A stretch of DNA of 64,000 nucleotides from Pseudonocardia benzenivorans CB1190 (GCF_000196675.2 NC_015312.1:806001-870000), one strand, 5' to 3'; positions 8,685-17,542 are shown, numbered from the stretch's first letter. Translations and numbers: made by a program. Notes: generated by a model not told the origin, from the letters alone.

Positions 8685-10195
8685 CGACGCCCATCGGTAC
8701 CGGCGCAGGCCGGATCGTCTCGACGGTGCCCGCCGACGCGTTGCCCGAGCGCGCCGCCGCACTGCTCGCCGGCGGCGCCCGGCTGGCCCTCGTCGCCGGA
8801 CACGACGACCGGCCGTCCGGCGGCGGGCTGCGCACGGTCCATCTGTTCGTGCAGCCCGGCGCCGACCTGCGCACCGAGCTGCACGTCCACCTCGACCCCG
8901 GCCGGCCCGCGCTCCCGAGCCTGGCCGCGCTCTCGTTCCCGGCGGGCCGGTTCGAACGCGAGCTGCGGGACCTGTTCGGCATCGAACCGGTCGGCCACCC
9001 GTTGCCGCGCAGGCTCGTCCGGCACTTCCACTGGCCTCGCGGCTGGTATCCGATGCTCTCCGACGCCGGTCCGGCCCCGGCGTTCGGCGACCCCGACGGG
9101 CCCTACCCGTTCCGCCCGGTGGAGGGGCCCGGCGTCTATGAGATCCCGGTCGGGCCGGTGCACGCCGGCATGATCGAGCCGGGACACTTCCGGTTCTCGG
9201 TGGTCGGCGAGACGATCCTCAAGCTCAAGGCCCGGCTGTGGTTCGTCCACCGTGGGCTCGAGAAGCTGGTCGAGGGCCGCTGTCCCGCCGATGCGCTCGA
9301 GATCGCGCAGCGGGCGAGCGGGGACACCACCGTGGGGCACGGGGTCGCGTTCTGCCAGGCGATCGAGGACGCCCTGGGCATCGACGTCGGACCCCAGGCC
9401 CACCGGCTGCGTGCGGTGCTGCTGGAGCTGGAGCGCCTCTACAACCACGTCAACGACCTCGGGGCGCTGTGCAACGACGTCGGCCACGGCGTCCTCAACG
9501 CACACGCCCAGCGCGTCCGGGAACGACTGTTGCGGCTCAACGACCAGGTCACCGGACACCGCCTGCTGCGTGGCGCGGTCGTTCCCGGGGGCGCGGCCGT
9601 CGTCGCACTGCCCGATCCCGCTGTGCTCGCCCGGGTGGCCGCCGACGTCGCGGAGATCGCCGACCTCGCGCTCGGGCACAGCGTCGTGCACGACCGGTTC
9701 GCCGGGACCGCGGTCCTGACCCGCGACCAGGCCGCCGAGCTCGGCACCCTCGGCTACGTCGCGCGGGCCAGCGGCCTCGCCGTCGACGCCCGCCACGACC
9801 ACCCCGTGCTCCTGGACGAACTGCCGCGGGCCGAGTACAGCTGCACCGGCGGCGACGTGCTCGCGCGCTTTCAGGTGCGACGCGAGGAGATCGACCTCGC
9901 CGTCGCGACGATCGCCGCCCTCGCCGAACGGCTCGACGGCCCGGACCACCGCGTGGACCCGCGCGACCGACCCGGTTCGGGCCGTTCGGGTGTGGGCATC
10001 GTCGAGGGCTGGCGCGGCACCATCACGCACCGCGTCGAGCTGGCCGACGACGGCACGCTGCGCCGGCTCAAGATCGTCGACCCGAGCTTCTTCAACTGGC
10101 CCGCGCTGCCCGTCGCCCTCGCGGACACGATCGTTCCCGACTTCCCGCTGGTCAACAAGAGCTTCAACCTCTCCTACGCGGGCAACGACCTCTGA
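8681..10195 (+). CDS. hycE: HycE-like large subunit lacking nickel-iron ligands
   Basis: A 504-residue fusion of a NuoC-like domain (about 1-130, with RELRDLFGIEPVGHPLPRR) and a NuoD/hydrogenase large-subunit domain (about 150-504). In real [NiFe] hydrogenases the L1 motif is RxCGxC and the L2 motif is DPCxxC. Here L1 reads R211-A-S-G-D-T and L2 reads D467-P-S-F-F-N, so all four cysteines are replaced while H220 remains. The protein therefore cannot bind a normal Ni-Fe centre. It resembles the 'energy-converting hydrogenase related' complexes and mycobacterial Rv0087. The electron partner cannot be told from sequence. Confidence 0.85.
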   Translation: MTTPIGTGAGRIVSTVPADALPERAAALLAGGARLALVAGHDDRPSGGGLRTVHLFVQPGADLRTELHVHLDPGRPALPSLAALSFPAGRFERELRDLFGIEPVGHPLPRRLVRHFHWPRGWYPMLSDAGPAPAFGDPDGPYPFRPVEGPGVYEIPVGPVHAGMIEPGHFRFSVVGETILKLKARLWFVHRGLEKLVEGRCPADALEIAQRASGDTTVGHGVAFCQAIEDALGIDVGPQAHRLRAVLLELERLYNHVNDLGALCNDVGHGVLNAHAQRVRERLLRLNDQVTGHRLLRGAVVPGGAAVVALPDPAVLARVAADVAEIADLALGHSVVHDRFAGTAVLTRDQAAELGTLGYVARASGLAVDARHDHPVLLDELPRAEYSCTGGDVLARFQVRREEIDLAVATIAALAERLDGPDHRVDPRDRPGSGRSGVGIVEGWRGTITHRVELADDGTLRRLKIVDPSFFNWPALPVALADTIVPDFPLVNKSFNLSYAGNDL

Positions 10196-10326
10196 CGCGA
10201 CGGTCGATGCTTGCACATCGTGGCAACTTCGAAACTCGGCAACGAGATAGGCTGGACCGTGACGACGTGTTCGTCCGCGAGACCCGCGGCGATCCGCGGC
10301 GAGGACGGCAGGAGACGAGCCCGACC

Positions 10327-10719
10327 ATGACGACGGTGCAGCGTCCGAGCCCGGTGCGATGGCTGTGGTACGCGCTCGGCGGATCCCTGCCCGCCCGCCA
10401 CCGCGAGTGGGTCCTGTACGACGCGACCCGCCCCACGTGGCAGCTCCGCCACTTCGCCCGCGCCTGTGTCCAGCTCGGGCTGATCACGGTGCCGGTCCTG
10501 CTCCTGGTTCCCGGGCCGCTCTGGGTCAGGGCACTGGCCACCCTGCTCGGCTGGCTCGTCGCCCTCCAGTACGTGCTGTACACCGCCGACGGATCCGTCG
10601 AGCACAGGGTGCAGAAGGCGGGCTACCCACCGGGCACCGCGCAACGGGTCCGCGACGACGCCGGCGCCGACGAGCGGGCGGCGGCCGCCGCCCGCTACGC
10701 CCGCCGCTACCGCACCTGA
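10327..10719 (+). CDS. Small membrane protein, DUF5313-like
   Basis: A 130-residue protein beginning RWLWYALGGSLPARHREWV, then a hydrophobic pair of helices (about residues 50-85) and a charged C-terminus rich in Ala/Arg. This layout matches a short actinobacterial family known to me as DUF5313, found in mycobacteria and relatives and of unknown function. The start ATG follows a 131-base gap after hycE with an AGGAGACGAG ribosome-binding region, so it is probably a separate transcript. It is predicted to lie in the cytoplasmic membrane. Confidence 0.7.
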   Translation: MTTVQRPSPVRWLWYALGGSLPARHREWVLYDATRPTWQLRHFARACVQLGLITVPVLLLVPGPLWVRALATLLGWLVALQYVLYTADGSVEHRVQKAGYPPGTAQRVRDDAGADERAAAAARYARRYRT

Positions 10720-10759
10720 CGCGCGCTTGTCCCCGGCCGGCGGGTCGACCGCGGGTCCG

Positions 10760-10941
10760 TCAGGCGACGAGACCGGCGGCTGCGGCGCGACCGCGAATCT
10801 CGACCGCCGTCTCGAGCATGGCCGCGGTGCTGGTGAACCGGTCCTGGGGGTCAGGTCCACGATGAGCTCGTCGATGCGCGTGAGCGCGTACGCCGCCGTC
10901 GCGGTGAACATCCCGCTGAACACCCATGATCCTGTCGGCAA
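10760..10941 (-). pseudogene. Frameshifted C-terminal remnant of a TetR-type regulator
   Basis: Two adjacent minus-strand frames give consecutive pieces: SGMFTATAAYALTRIDELIV, then after a shift FTSTAAMLETAVEIRGRAAA and a stop. Together they look like the last two helices of a TetR-family ligand domain. No start, helix-turn-helix or intact frame precedes them. The rest of the 285-base gap between the DUF5313 gene and catC contains nothing I recognise. Assignment is by pattern only. Confidence 0.35.
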
Positions 10942-11004
10942 CCCGACCAGCTCCTTGCTCCTGCCCGGCTGACCCCAGGGTTCCGGCCGATCTTGCGCAG
11001 CGGC

Positions 11005-11280
11005 CTACAGCGCGGAGGGGTGCGGGCACAGCGCCGTCACCGCGATCGTCATGAAAGGGAACAGCGGCAGGTTCCAGAGGATGTCGTGCAGCTCGTCGGA
11101 GGAGCCCACGTCGAACACGCTGACGTTCGAGTACCGGCCCACGACCCGCCAGATGTGGACCCAGGTGCCCTGTTTCTGCAGGTCCTGGCAGTACGCCCGC
11201 TCCCGGGCGACGAGATCGGCCCTCACCTCCGGGGCGAGGTCACGGGGGATCGCGACATCCATCGTGACGTGGAAGAGCAT
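11005..11280 (-). CDS. catC: Muconolactone delta-isomerase
   Basis: A 91-residue protein beginning MLFHVTMDVAIPRDL, with the core RERAYCQDLQKQGTWVHIWR, GRYSNVSVFDV and LPLFPFM. These are the conserved blocks of CatC, which normally has 90-96 residues and forms a decamer. It converts muconolactone to 3-oxoadipate enol-lactone in the cytoplasm. It is the last gene of the phenol operon, 101 bases after catA, with a strong hairpin in that gap. Start and length agree with the family. Confidence 0.93.
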   Translation of the reverse strand: MLFHVTMDVAIPRDLAPEVRADLVARERAYCQDLQKQGTWVHIWRVVGRYSNVSVFDVGSSDELHDILWNLPLFPFMTIAVTALCPHPSAL

Positions 11281-11340
11281 GCGAGGTGTCCTCTCGGGAG
11301 GGCAGGCGACCCACGTCGCCCGCCCGCTGTGGCACGGAGG

Positions 11341-11378
11341 CCCTGGGTCCGGCTCCGGCGGCCGGAGCCGGACCCGGG
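11341..11378. terminator. GC-rich hairpin between catA and catC
   Basis: GGGTCCGGCTCCGG and CCGGAGCCGGACCC form a perfect 14-bp stem with a three-base CGG loop, and flanking CCC/GGG pairs add to it. It lies in the only sizeable gap at the end of the cat operon. With no T-run it could be a partial terminator, or a stem that protects the upstream mRNA from 3' decay and makes CatC expression lower than CatA. Confidence 0.6.
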
Positions 11379-11381
11379 CGG

Positions 11382-12230
11382 TCAGGCGCGCTCGAGCACG
11401 AAGTCGTACTCGACGGCCCAGCCCTCGGCAGTGGGCGTGGGGTCGAGGACGAGCTCGTCCTTCGTCGCGGTCGCGACGTCGTCGTCGAGCCATTCGCCGC
11501 CCGTGAAGTACAGCTGCGTGGTGATCTGGCGGTACCCGTCGGCGCGCACCATCAGGTGCAGGTGGGCGGGCCGCCACGGGTGCCAGCCGGCGGCCGAGAT
11601 CAGCGCACCGGTGGGTCCGTCCGTCGGGATCTGGTACGGAGCGGGCTTGATCGAGCTGATCTCGAACCGGCCCTCGTCGTCGGCGACGACCACGGCACGC
11701 AGATTGCCGTCCGGCAGGTGCGGCGCGAAGCCGGAGTAGTAGCCGTCCGCGTCGGCCTGCCAGAAGTCGATCTCGGCGCCCGGGAGGGGATGGCCGTCGA
11801 GGTCGCGGACCTGCCCGCTGAACACGAGCTTGTCGCCCTTCTCGCCCGCGCGCATCGGGAGCGTCGCCACCGCGGGCAGCCGGGTCTGGCCGGGCAGGTA
11901 GTACGGGCCCTCGATGGTGCCGACGGTTCCTCGCTGGGTCCGGGCGGCGACCTTCTCGATCTCGTGCTCGACGAAGACGTCGAGGAACAGCGGCCATTCG
12001 CCGCCCTCGCCGACGTCCATCAGCCACCGCTTCGCGGCCTGGAACTCGGGGTAGGTCACCTCCTCCTCGCGCACGACCTGATGGATCGCCTCGAGGACGC
12101 GCCGGACGACGCGGTCGGTCCGTTCCTGGCTCGTCGCGGCGGGACCACGACGCTCGGAGCTCGCCCGGAACGCCTCGGACGCGTTGGCGCCCGATCCGGC
12201 CGCGGTGGGGGACGGGGTGGTGGTGGTCAT
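11382..12230 (-). CDS. catA: Catechol 1,2-dioxygenase (intradiol)
   Basis: A 282-residue intradiol dioxygenase. An N-terminal helical dimerisation region (to about residue 105) is followed by the beta-sandwich catalytic domain. The Fe(III) ligands are visible: Tyr in TIEGPYYLPG, Tyr in PAPYQIPTDGP, and two His in RPAHLHLMV. DFWQADADGYYS is the conserved substrate-side segment. It opens catechol to cis,cis-muconate. Typical CatA proteins have 270-310 residues. The gene lies 38 bases downstream of catB in the same operon as phenol hydroxylase, which makes catechol its direct substrate. Confidence 0.95.
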   Translation of the reverse strand: MTTTTPSPTAAGSGANASEAFRASSERRGPAATSQERTDRVVRRVLEAIHQVVREEEVTYPEFQAAKRWLMDVGEGGEWPLFLDVFVEHEIEKVAARTQRGTVGTIEGPYYLPGQTRLPAVATLPMRAGEKGDKLVFSGQVRDLDGHPLPGAEIDFWQADADGYYSGFAPHLPDGNLRAVVVADDEGRFEISSIKPAPYQIPTDGPTGALISAAGWHPWRPAHLHLMVRADGYRQITTQLYFTGGEWLDDDVATATKDELVLDPTPTAEGWAVEYDFVLERA

Positions 12231-12268
12231 GCTGTTCCCTTCGTCGAGACCTCGTTGTTCGTCCGGGG

Positions 12269-13372
12269 TCAGCGGGCGTCGGTCCGGTAGTGGCGGAGCT
12301 TGTCCTCGTCGATCTCGATGCCGAGCCCGGGCGCCTGCCGCACCCGCACGGTCCCGTTGCGGATCTCCAGCGGTTCGGCGAGCAGGTCGTCGCTCATGTC
12401 GAGGAAGTTCGACAGCTCACCCGCCCGGCGCGAGGTGCCCTCGAAGGCGGCGCCGAACGCGAGCGAGCAGAGCGACCCGATCTGCCCGTCGATCTGGTTG
12501 CCGAGCACGACCTCGACCCCGAGGCCCTCGCACTGGGCGAGGATGCGGTGCGAGCCGGTGAACCCCGTGCGCGCCGTCTTGATGCTGATGCCGGTGGCGG
12601 AGCCGCCGAGCAGCTCGCGGGTGACGTCCCCGGCGGTCGGCGCGCTCTCGTCGGCGAAGATCGGGACGGAGCTCTGCGTCACCAGCCACCGGCGGCCCAG
12701 TACGTCGTCGGCGGGGCACAGCTCCTCGGCGAACTGCAGGTCGAGGTCGGCCAGCGCCCGCAGCGCGCGTGCGGACTCGACCGGGGTCCAGCCCCGGTTC
12801 CCGTCGATGTAGATCTCGGCCTCCGGCATGGCCTCACGCAGTGCGCGGCAGGCCGCCACGTCGAGGCCGATCGGGCGGCGTCCGACCTTGACCTTGAAGG
12901 TCGCGATGCCGTACTGCTCCTGCATCCGGCCCGCCTCGGCGACCATCTCGGCCGGCTCCGCGAACCCGACCATGTGCGCGACGCGCATCCGGTCGCCGAA
13001 CCCGCCGAGCAGGTCCGTCACCGGGACGCCGAGCGCCTGTCCCACGATGTCCCACAGCGCCATGTCGATGGCGGCCTTGGCCGTGGGGTTGCCGACGGTC
13101 CGGTCCAGGCGAACGCGAACCTGCTCGCGATCGAGGGGGGACAGGCCGACGATCTGCGGGGCGAAGACGGTCGTCACGATCGCGACGATCGACTCCTGCG
13201 TCTCGCCGTAGGTGAACGGCCGTGGCGGCGCCTCCGCGGTGCCGACCAGTCCGTCGTCGGTGTGAACCCGCACCAGGACGTGCTCGGCGTCCGAGACCGA
13301 CCCCGACGCGAACCGCAGCGGCTTGCGGTAGGGGATCGCGAAGGGGACCGCCTCGACCCTGCTGATCTTCAT
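12269..13372 (-). CDS. catB: Muconate cycloisomerase
   Basis: A 367-residue enolase-superfamily protein. The N-terminal capping domain is followed by a barrel with catalytic FKVKVG (KxK pair), metal ligands in IYIDGNRGW, AEEL and FADES, and the opposite base in SIKTARTG. This is the muconate-lactonizing subgroup. It turns cis,cis-muconate into muconolactone with a divalent metal. The length is typical (about 370). It sits 25 bases after the reductase gene and before catA in the same leftward operon. Confidence 0.93.
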   Translation of the reverse strand: MKISRVEAVPFAIPYRKPLRFASGSVSDAEHVLVRVHTDDGLVGTAEAPPRPFTYGETQESIVAIVTTVFAPQIVGLSPLDREQVRVRLDRTVGNPTAKAAIDMALWDIVGQALGVPVTDLLGGFGDRMRVAHMVGFAEPAEMVAEAGRMQEQYGIATFKVKVGRRPIGLDVAACRALREAMPEAEIYIDGNRGWTPVESARALRALADLDLQFAEELCPADDVLGRRWLVTQSSVPIFADESAPTAGDVTRELLGGSATGISIKTARTGFTGSHRILAQCEGLGVEVVLGNQIDGQIGSLCSLAFGAAFEGTSRRAGELSNFLDMSDDLLAEPLEIRNGTVRVRQAPGLGIEIDEDKLRHYRTDAR

Positions 13373-13397
13373 GACGTGCCTTCCCGACCCGGACGGG

Positions 13398-14450
13398 TCA
13401 GCGTCGGATGAGCGGACTCCGGACGACGGTGGACCCCGCTGCCCGGTCGGCGGAGTCGAAGAAGTCCTCGCGGTAGATGTCGCGGGGGAAGAGCCGCGCC
13501 TTCATGAGGGCCTTCATCGTGTCGCGCACGAACGCCGGGCTGCCGCAGATGTAGGCGACGTTGCCCGACGCCCGCGGGTAGTCCTCGGCGAGCATCGCGG
13601 GGACCCGCCCCGTGCGCCCCTCGAACTCCTCCTGGGACAAGGCGGGCCGGTAGGTGAACCACCCGTGCGCGGCGGCGAACTCCTGCAGCCACTCGTGCTC
13701 GTAGAGATCGGCCGCCGTGGGAACGCCGTGGTAGAGGACCACCTCGTGGCCGCTGTCGAGGTCCTCGATGTGCCGGAGCATCGCCTTCATCGGCGCCAGG
13801 CCCGTGCCACCCGCCAGCATGAGGATGGGCTCGTCGCGGGCGGGGCGCAGGAAGAACTGGCCGTAGGGCCCGGACACCGGAACGGCGTCGCCGACCGCGA
13901 GGTCCTTGAAGATCCAGCCCTCGGTCGCCGCTCCGTCGGGTGAGCGCTTGACGTGCAGCTCGATCGTCGTCGCGTCGGCGGGCGCGACGGCGAGCGAGTA
14001 CGGGCGCGTCTCCCCGGCCGGGGTGCTGAGCTGCACGTACTGCCCCGGGTTGAACGGAATGGGCCGATCCAGCTCCAGACGGACCCGTCGAACGGTGGGG
14101 GCGATGTCCTCGAGCCCCACGACCGTGCCCGTGTAGTCGCGCACGGGGTGGACCTCGACCCCTGCCTCGACGTCCACCTCGCCCTCGATCGTCACGTCGC
14201 TGCGCGGCGTCGCGACGCACAACAGGGCCGCGCCCTCGTCCCGCTCGCTGTCGAGGAGGGCGTAGGGGGAGGCGTCGCCGAGGTCGAGCTCGCCGTCGAG
14301 GACCTGCGCCTTGCAGGTGCCGCAGGTGCCGTGCGTGCAGGCGTGCGGCAGCCAGATCCCCTCGCGCAGGCACGCGTCGAGGACGGTCTGGTCCTCGCGG
14401 CACTCGATCTCGGCGCCGATGGGTTCGACGGTGACGGTGTAGGTCTCCAT
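13398..14450 (-). CDS. dmpP: Phenol hydroxylase reductase component (DmpP-like)
   Basis: A 350-residue electron-transfer protein. Residues 1-90 are a plant-type [2Fe-2S] ferredoxin domain with CTHGTCGTC and a fourth Cys in ALLCVATP. Residues 100-200 are the FAD domain with RPYSLAVAP. Residues 205-330 are the NAD domain with LMLAGGTGLAPMKAML and a terminal YICGSP. It passes electrons from NADH to the di-iron hydroxylase. The size and order of domains match DmpP/TomA5 components. It is the last hydroxylase gene, between dmpO and catB. Confidence 0.93.
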   Translation of the reverse strand: METYTVTVEPIGAEIECREDQTVLDACLREGIWLPHACTHGTCGTCKAQVLDGELDLGDASPYALLDSERDEGAALLCVATPRSDVTIEGEVDVEAGVEVHPVRDYTGTVVGLEDIAPTVRRVRLELDRPIPFNPGQYVQLSTPAGETRPYSLAVAPADATTIELHVKRSPDGAATEGWIFKDLAVGDAVPVSGPYGQFFLRPARDEPILMLAGGTGLAPMKAMLRHIEDLDSGHEVVLYHGVPTAADLYEHEWLQEFAAAHGWFTYRPALSQEEFEGRTGRVPAMLAEDYPRASGNVAYICGSPAFVRDTMKALMKARLFPRDIYREDFFDSADRAAGSTVVRSPLIRR

Positions 14451-14459
14451 GACGACTCC

Positions 14460-14780
14460 TCAGGCCGAGAAGTGCAGCAACGCCTTGTGCCCGATGCCGA
14501 GGTCGGCGAGCGACGCGTCGTCGGCCGGCTGCAGCGGCTCGTCGAACAGCCGCCACCCGGCGACGGCGGCGGCGTCGAAGTCGGGGTCGGAGCCGGCCCA
14601 CGGTGCGACGACGCCGGCCACGAACTCGCCGAACGGCATGGCCTTCGGCACGCGGAAGCACGCGGCAGAGCAGAACAGCGGATTGCCGTCCCAGTGCACG
14701 TAGACGAGCTGGTCGTCGCCGAAGTTCTCGGCGCGGTCGGCGGACGGGAACTCGTAGTCGTAGAGCGCCTTGACGGCCAT
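14460..14780 (-). CDS. dmpO: Phenol hydroxylase gamma subunit (DmpO-like)
   Basis: A 106-residue protein starting MAVKALYDYEFPSADRAENF, with YVHWDGNPLFCSAACFRVP in the middle. It matches DmpO, the small gamma subunit of the three-subunit hydroxylase (usually 115-120 residues). It sits two bases after dmpN and nine bases before dmpP, the canonical position. It stabilises the hydroxylase and has no metal site of its own. Confidence 0.9.
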   Translation of the reverse strand: MAVKALYDYEFPSADRAENFGDDQLVYVHWDGNPLFCSAACFRVPKAMPFGEFVAGVVAPWAGSDPDFDAAAVAGWRLFDEPLQPADDASLADLGIGHKALLHFSA

Positions 14781-14782
14781 GG

Positions 14783-16312
14783 TCAGCTCCCCTGCTTCGG
14801 TGCGCCGGAGTGCCACTCGGCCCACGACCTCTGGTCCGGCGAGCCCTTGTACTCGCCGTTGTCGCCCTCCTGGATGCCGTACCAGTCGAGCACCTCCGGC
14901 ACGCTCGGCCCGCCGCAGTTGCCCTGGTAGATCTGGTGGACGGGCAGCCACGCCTGGACGAACTTCTCCGGCTCGCGGTCGAAGATCCACTTGCAGCCGT
15001 CGGAGCAGGTGTGGAAGGTCTCGCTCCGGAAGCTGCTCGTGCGGAAGGAGGTCGACGTCGGGTCGTCCGGCTCGGTGAAGACCATAGGGATCTGGCAGAC
15101 CTGGCAGAGCTGCGGCAGGCCCTGGAAGAAGATCCGGCCACCCGCGGCCTCGGTGCGGGCGTGCTTGTCCCACACCGGCTTGTAGAGCTCGTCGAAGGTG
15201 CCCGGGTACTGCTCGGACAGCCAGGCCGAGTGCTCCACGCCGGGCGTCTGGGTGGTGAACGCCGCCGCGAAGCTGAAGTTGTGCAGGATCTTGTACACCT
15301 GGTGGGACAGGTGGTCCTTCTCCGCGATGGCGTCCTCGACGTGCCGCGGCGGCCTGATGCCGTAGTACTCCAGGTCGGGGAAGAGCCCGCCGAGCATCTG
15401 GTCCTCGAAGTAGAGCTCGAAGGCCTCCTTCCAGCTCATGACCGGCTTCGGGAGCATGTAGTCCATCATCGCCGCGACCAGCGCCGACATGCGGTACGCC
15501 CGCCAGAACCACTTGTCGATCCAGGCCTGGATGATCGGGACGTTGCCCTCGTCCTGCTCGAGCAGGAACTTGATCGCCTCGAGGCCCAGCGTCATGTGCC
15601 GGCTCTCGTCGGACTGCGCCGAGAACCCGAACGACATCGTCGGCATGTCGCCGTTGAAACTGGCACCGCTCATGAAGGGCACGAAGAGCAGGTTCGTCAG
15701 CAGGTACTCGAAGCTGAACGAGATGGAGATCAGGAACTCGAAGGGCCCCGCGCTCATCGCGTCGTCGAACAGGGACTTCGGCACGGACAGGTACCAGACC
15801 CGGTCGTGCATCTTCGACCAGCTGTGGAAACCGCCGTAGTACTTGTTGTAGTTGCTGATCGTGTGGATCTGGGTCTGGCAGTGGCGCAGCTCGTCGATGC
15901 TCTGGCAGAGCGCGGCGAAGCGCGGGGCCGGGCCCTCGAGATAGCGCGCGAGGTACGCGAAGTGACGGTGCGCCGCGTACTCCAGCGGCGTGACGCCCTG
16001 GATGAACAGTTTGATCGCGTTCAGGTACGAGGCGTCGGCGAGGCCGAGGTGGCCCTGGCTCTGGGCGAAGCCGTCCAGGACCGCGTAGAGGCGCTTGTCC
16101 TTCTCCGCCTGGTACTTGTAGTAGGCGTCGACGGTCAGTCGGAACGGGTCCTGCCAGCCGTCCCAGTCGTGGATCTTGATCCCCTCGTACGAGGTGTAGG
16201 GGAAGAGCTTCTCGCGCTCGACGTAGCTGGGCTCCCAGTCGAGGTCGCGGGTCAGCAGGGCGTAGCGCTCCTTGAGCGGCAGCTTCTTCGCGCGGGGTTT
16301 CGCCTGGGTCAT
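14783..16312 (-). CDS. dmpN: Phenol hydroxylase alpha subunit (DmpN-like), di-iron
   Basis: A 509-residue catalytic subunit very close to DmpN in pattern (DmpN about 517). The two carboxylate/histidine motifs are present: E141-L-R-H144 and E236-S-R-H239, with further ligands expected at E111 and E202. Long blocks such as FEYLLTNLLFVPFMSGA and QAWLPVHQIYQGNC are typical of phenol hydroxylases rather than toluene or alkene enzymes. A C-terminal zinc-binding-like segment has CQVCQ and CSDGC. It hydroxylates phenol (and probably cresols) to catechol. It sits between dmpM and dmpO. Confidence 0.95.
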   Translation of the reverse strand: MTQAKPRAKKLPLKERYALLTRDLDWEPSYVEREKLFPYTSYEGIKIHDWDGWQDPFRLTVDAYYKYQAEKDKRLYAVLDGFAQSQGHLGLADASYLNAIKLFIQGVTPLEYAAHRHFAYLARYLEGPAPRFAALCQSIDELRHCQTQIHTISNYNKYYGGFHSWSKMHDRVWYLSVPKSLFDDAMSAGPFEFLISISFSFEYLLTNLLFVPFMSGASFNGDMPTMSFGFSAQSDESRHMTLGLEAIKFLLEQDEGNVPIIQAWIDKWFWRAYRMSALVAAMMDYMLPKPVMSWKEAFELYFEDQMLGGLFPDLEYYGIRPPRHVEDAIAEKDHLSHQVYKILHNFSFAAAFTTQTPGVEHSAWLSEQYPGTFDELYKPVWDKHARTEAAGGRIFFQGLPQLCQVCQIPMVFTEPDDPTSTSFRTSSFRSETFHTCSDGCKWIFDREPEKFVQAWLPVHQIYQGNCGGPSVPEVLDWYGIQEGDNGEYKGSPDQRSWAEWHSGAPKQGS

Positions 16313-16313
16313 G

Positions 16314-16598
16314 TCAGTGCTCCCAACTCACGATGATCTGGTCGTCGTCCCACTCGGAGAAGTTGCCGGCGTAGGACACGATCGCCAGCTGGAACTCACC
16401 GGTGTCCCACTCGCGGCCGAGCTGTGCCTCGACCGTCTCCCGGTTGACGACGATGCGGCCCGCGGCCTGCAGCTTGAGCAGCCCGGGCAGGTGGCGGATG
16501 GTCAGTTCCGGGTTGTCGGCCCTGATCGCGTCGACCAGCGGCCGGTTCTCCTCGGCGTCCTGGATGTCGATGCCGACCTGGCGCAGCGTGGAGGTCAT
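16314..16598 (-). CDS. dmpM: Phenol hydroxylase activator protein (DmpM-like)
   Basis: A 94-residue cofactor-less regulatory protein of the MmoB/DmpM family. VGIDIQDAEENRPLVDAI and the acidic SEWDDDQIIVSWEH end are typical. DmpM (about 90 residues) binds the hydroxylase and is needed for full turnover. Its ATG overlaps the dmpL stop by four bases and its stop is one base from dmpN, so the three are translationally linked. Confidence 0.92.
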   Translation of the reverse strand: MTSTLRQVGIDIQDAEENRPLVDAIRADNPELTIRHLPGLLKLQAAGRIVVNRETVEAQLGREWDTGEFQLAIVSYAGNFSEWDDDQIIVSWEH

Positions 16599-17542
16599 GC
16601 CGCGACCCCGTCCAGACGGTCCGCGACGACGGCGGACAGTGCGCCGACCGCCTCCTCGGCGCGCGGCCTCCAGGTGGCGGCGATGCGGTCGAGGTGTTCG
16701 GTGTTCGACGGTCCGTGCTCGGGGTCGCCCCGCCATGCGGCGACCAGCGCGTCCAGCCAGCGGCGCTGGTCGGCGAACCAGGTCGTGAGGTACTGGGCGA
16801 CCAGGCTGTAGGCGCCGGCGCCGCCGAGGAGTGCCTTCTCGTCGAGACCCGAGTACATCGCCGGGAAGAGCAGGGAATCGACGTGGTCGATCGCCAGCAG
16901 GCCCTCCGCCCAGTCGTCGGCGACCATGATCTCCTCGACGAGGCGCCGCAGCGGCTGCAGGTGCGCACCGTCGAGCCATTCCTGCTTGGCCGTGGTGAGC
17001 ACGTCACCGACACCGCCGGCGACGGCGATGCCGACCCGGGAGAGCATCTGCGCGTTGCCGATGCGGTCGAACGCGGCGAAGGTGCAGCACTGTGCGAGTG
17101 AGGTGCCGTGGGCGAAGCGGGCGCCGGTGACGGAGACGAGCTGGCAGCCGGACTCGTAGTGGCGCAACGGGATCACCACCGACCCGAGCACGCTGCGCCA
17201 TGCCTCGGGGAGCGTGACCAGCAGCTCGCGGTCCTCGAGGTAGGACAGGGTCTTGCCGAACTCGTCGTGCAGCCCGGCCCGGTTGGTCACGTACGGGGTG
17301 TAGAAGAAGCCGCGCGGGTCCGCATACGTGTAGGGATCCGTCAGCCGCAGCGCCGAGTACCGCGGGTCGTACAGCTCGCGGTCCTGCGCCCAGGTCGGGC
17401 GGTAGTGGAAGTTCTCCCGAGGCTCGACGTCGAGCGTCGCCTCCTGGTAGCGGGTCGCCGGTTGGTCACCGAAGCGGTCGATGACGTTCTGATAGCTCTG
17501 GCGCTTGGCTTCGATGACCTGGTAGCGCAACTCGTACTGCAC
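16595..17542 (-). CDS. dmpL: Phenol hydroxylase beta subunit (DmpL-like)
   Basis: A 315-residue helical protein of the di-iron monooxygenase beta-subunit family. RPTWAQDRELYDPRYSAL and YTPYVTNRAGLHDEFGKTL are conserved in DmpL-type subunits (usually about 330 residues). It has no metal ligands and forms the structural dimer core with DmpN. The start is GTG at 17542, followed by QYELRYQVIE as in relatives. It is the first hydroxylase gene after the small 129-residue open frame and leads the dmpLMNOP-catBAC series. Confidence 0.93.
   Translation of the reverse strand: MQYELRYQVIEAKRQSYQNVIDRFGDQPATRYQEATLDVEPRENFHYRPTWAQDRELYDPRYSALRLTDPYTYADPRGFFYTPYVTNRAGLHDEFGKTLSYLEDRELLVTLPEAWRSVLGSVVIPLRHYESGCQLVSVTGARFAHGTSLAQCCTFAAFDRIGNAQMLSRVGIAVAGGVGDVLTTAKQEWLDGAHLQPLRRLVEEIMVADDWAEGLLAIDHVDSLLFPAMYSGLDEKALLGGAGAYSLVAQYLTTWFADQRRWLDALVAAWRGDPEHGPSNTEHLDRIAATWRPRAEEAVGALSAVVADRLDGVAA

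Noticed and set aside
8681..10195. Functional [NiFe] hydrogenase
   Set aside because: All four ligand cysteines of the large subunit are replaced, so the hydrogenase name should not be taken as function.
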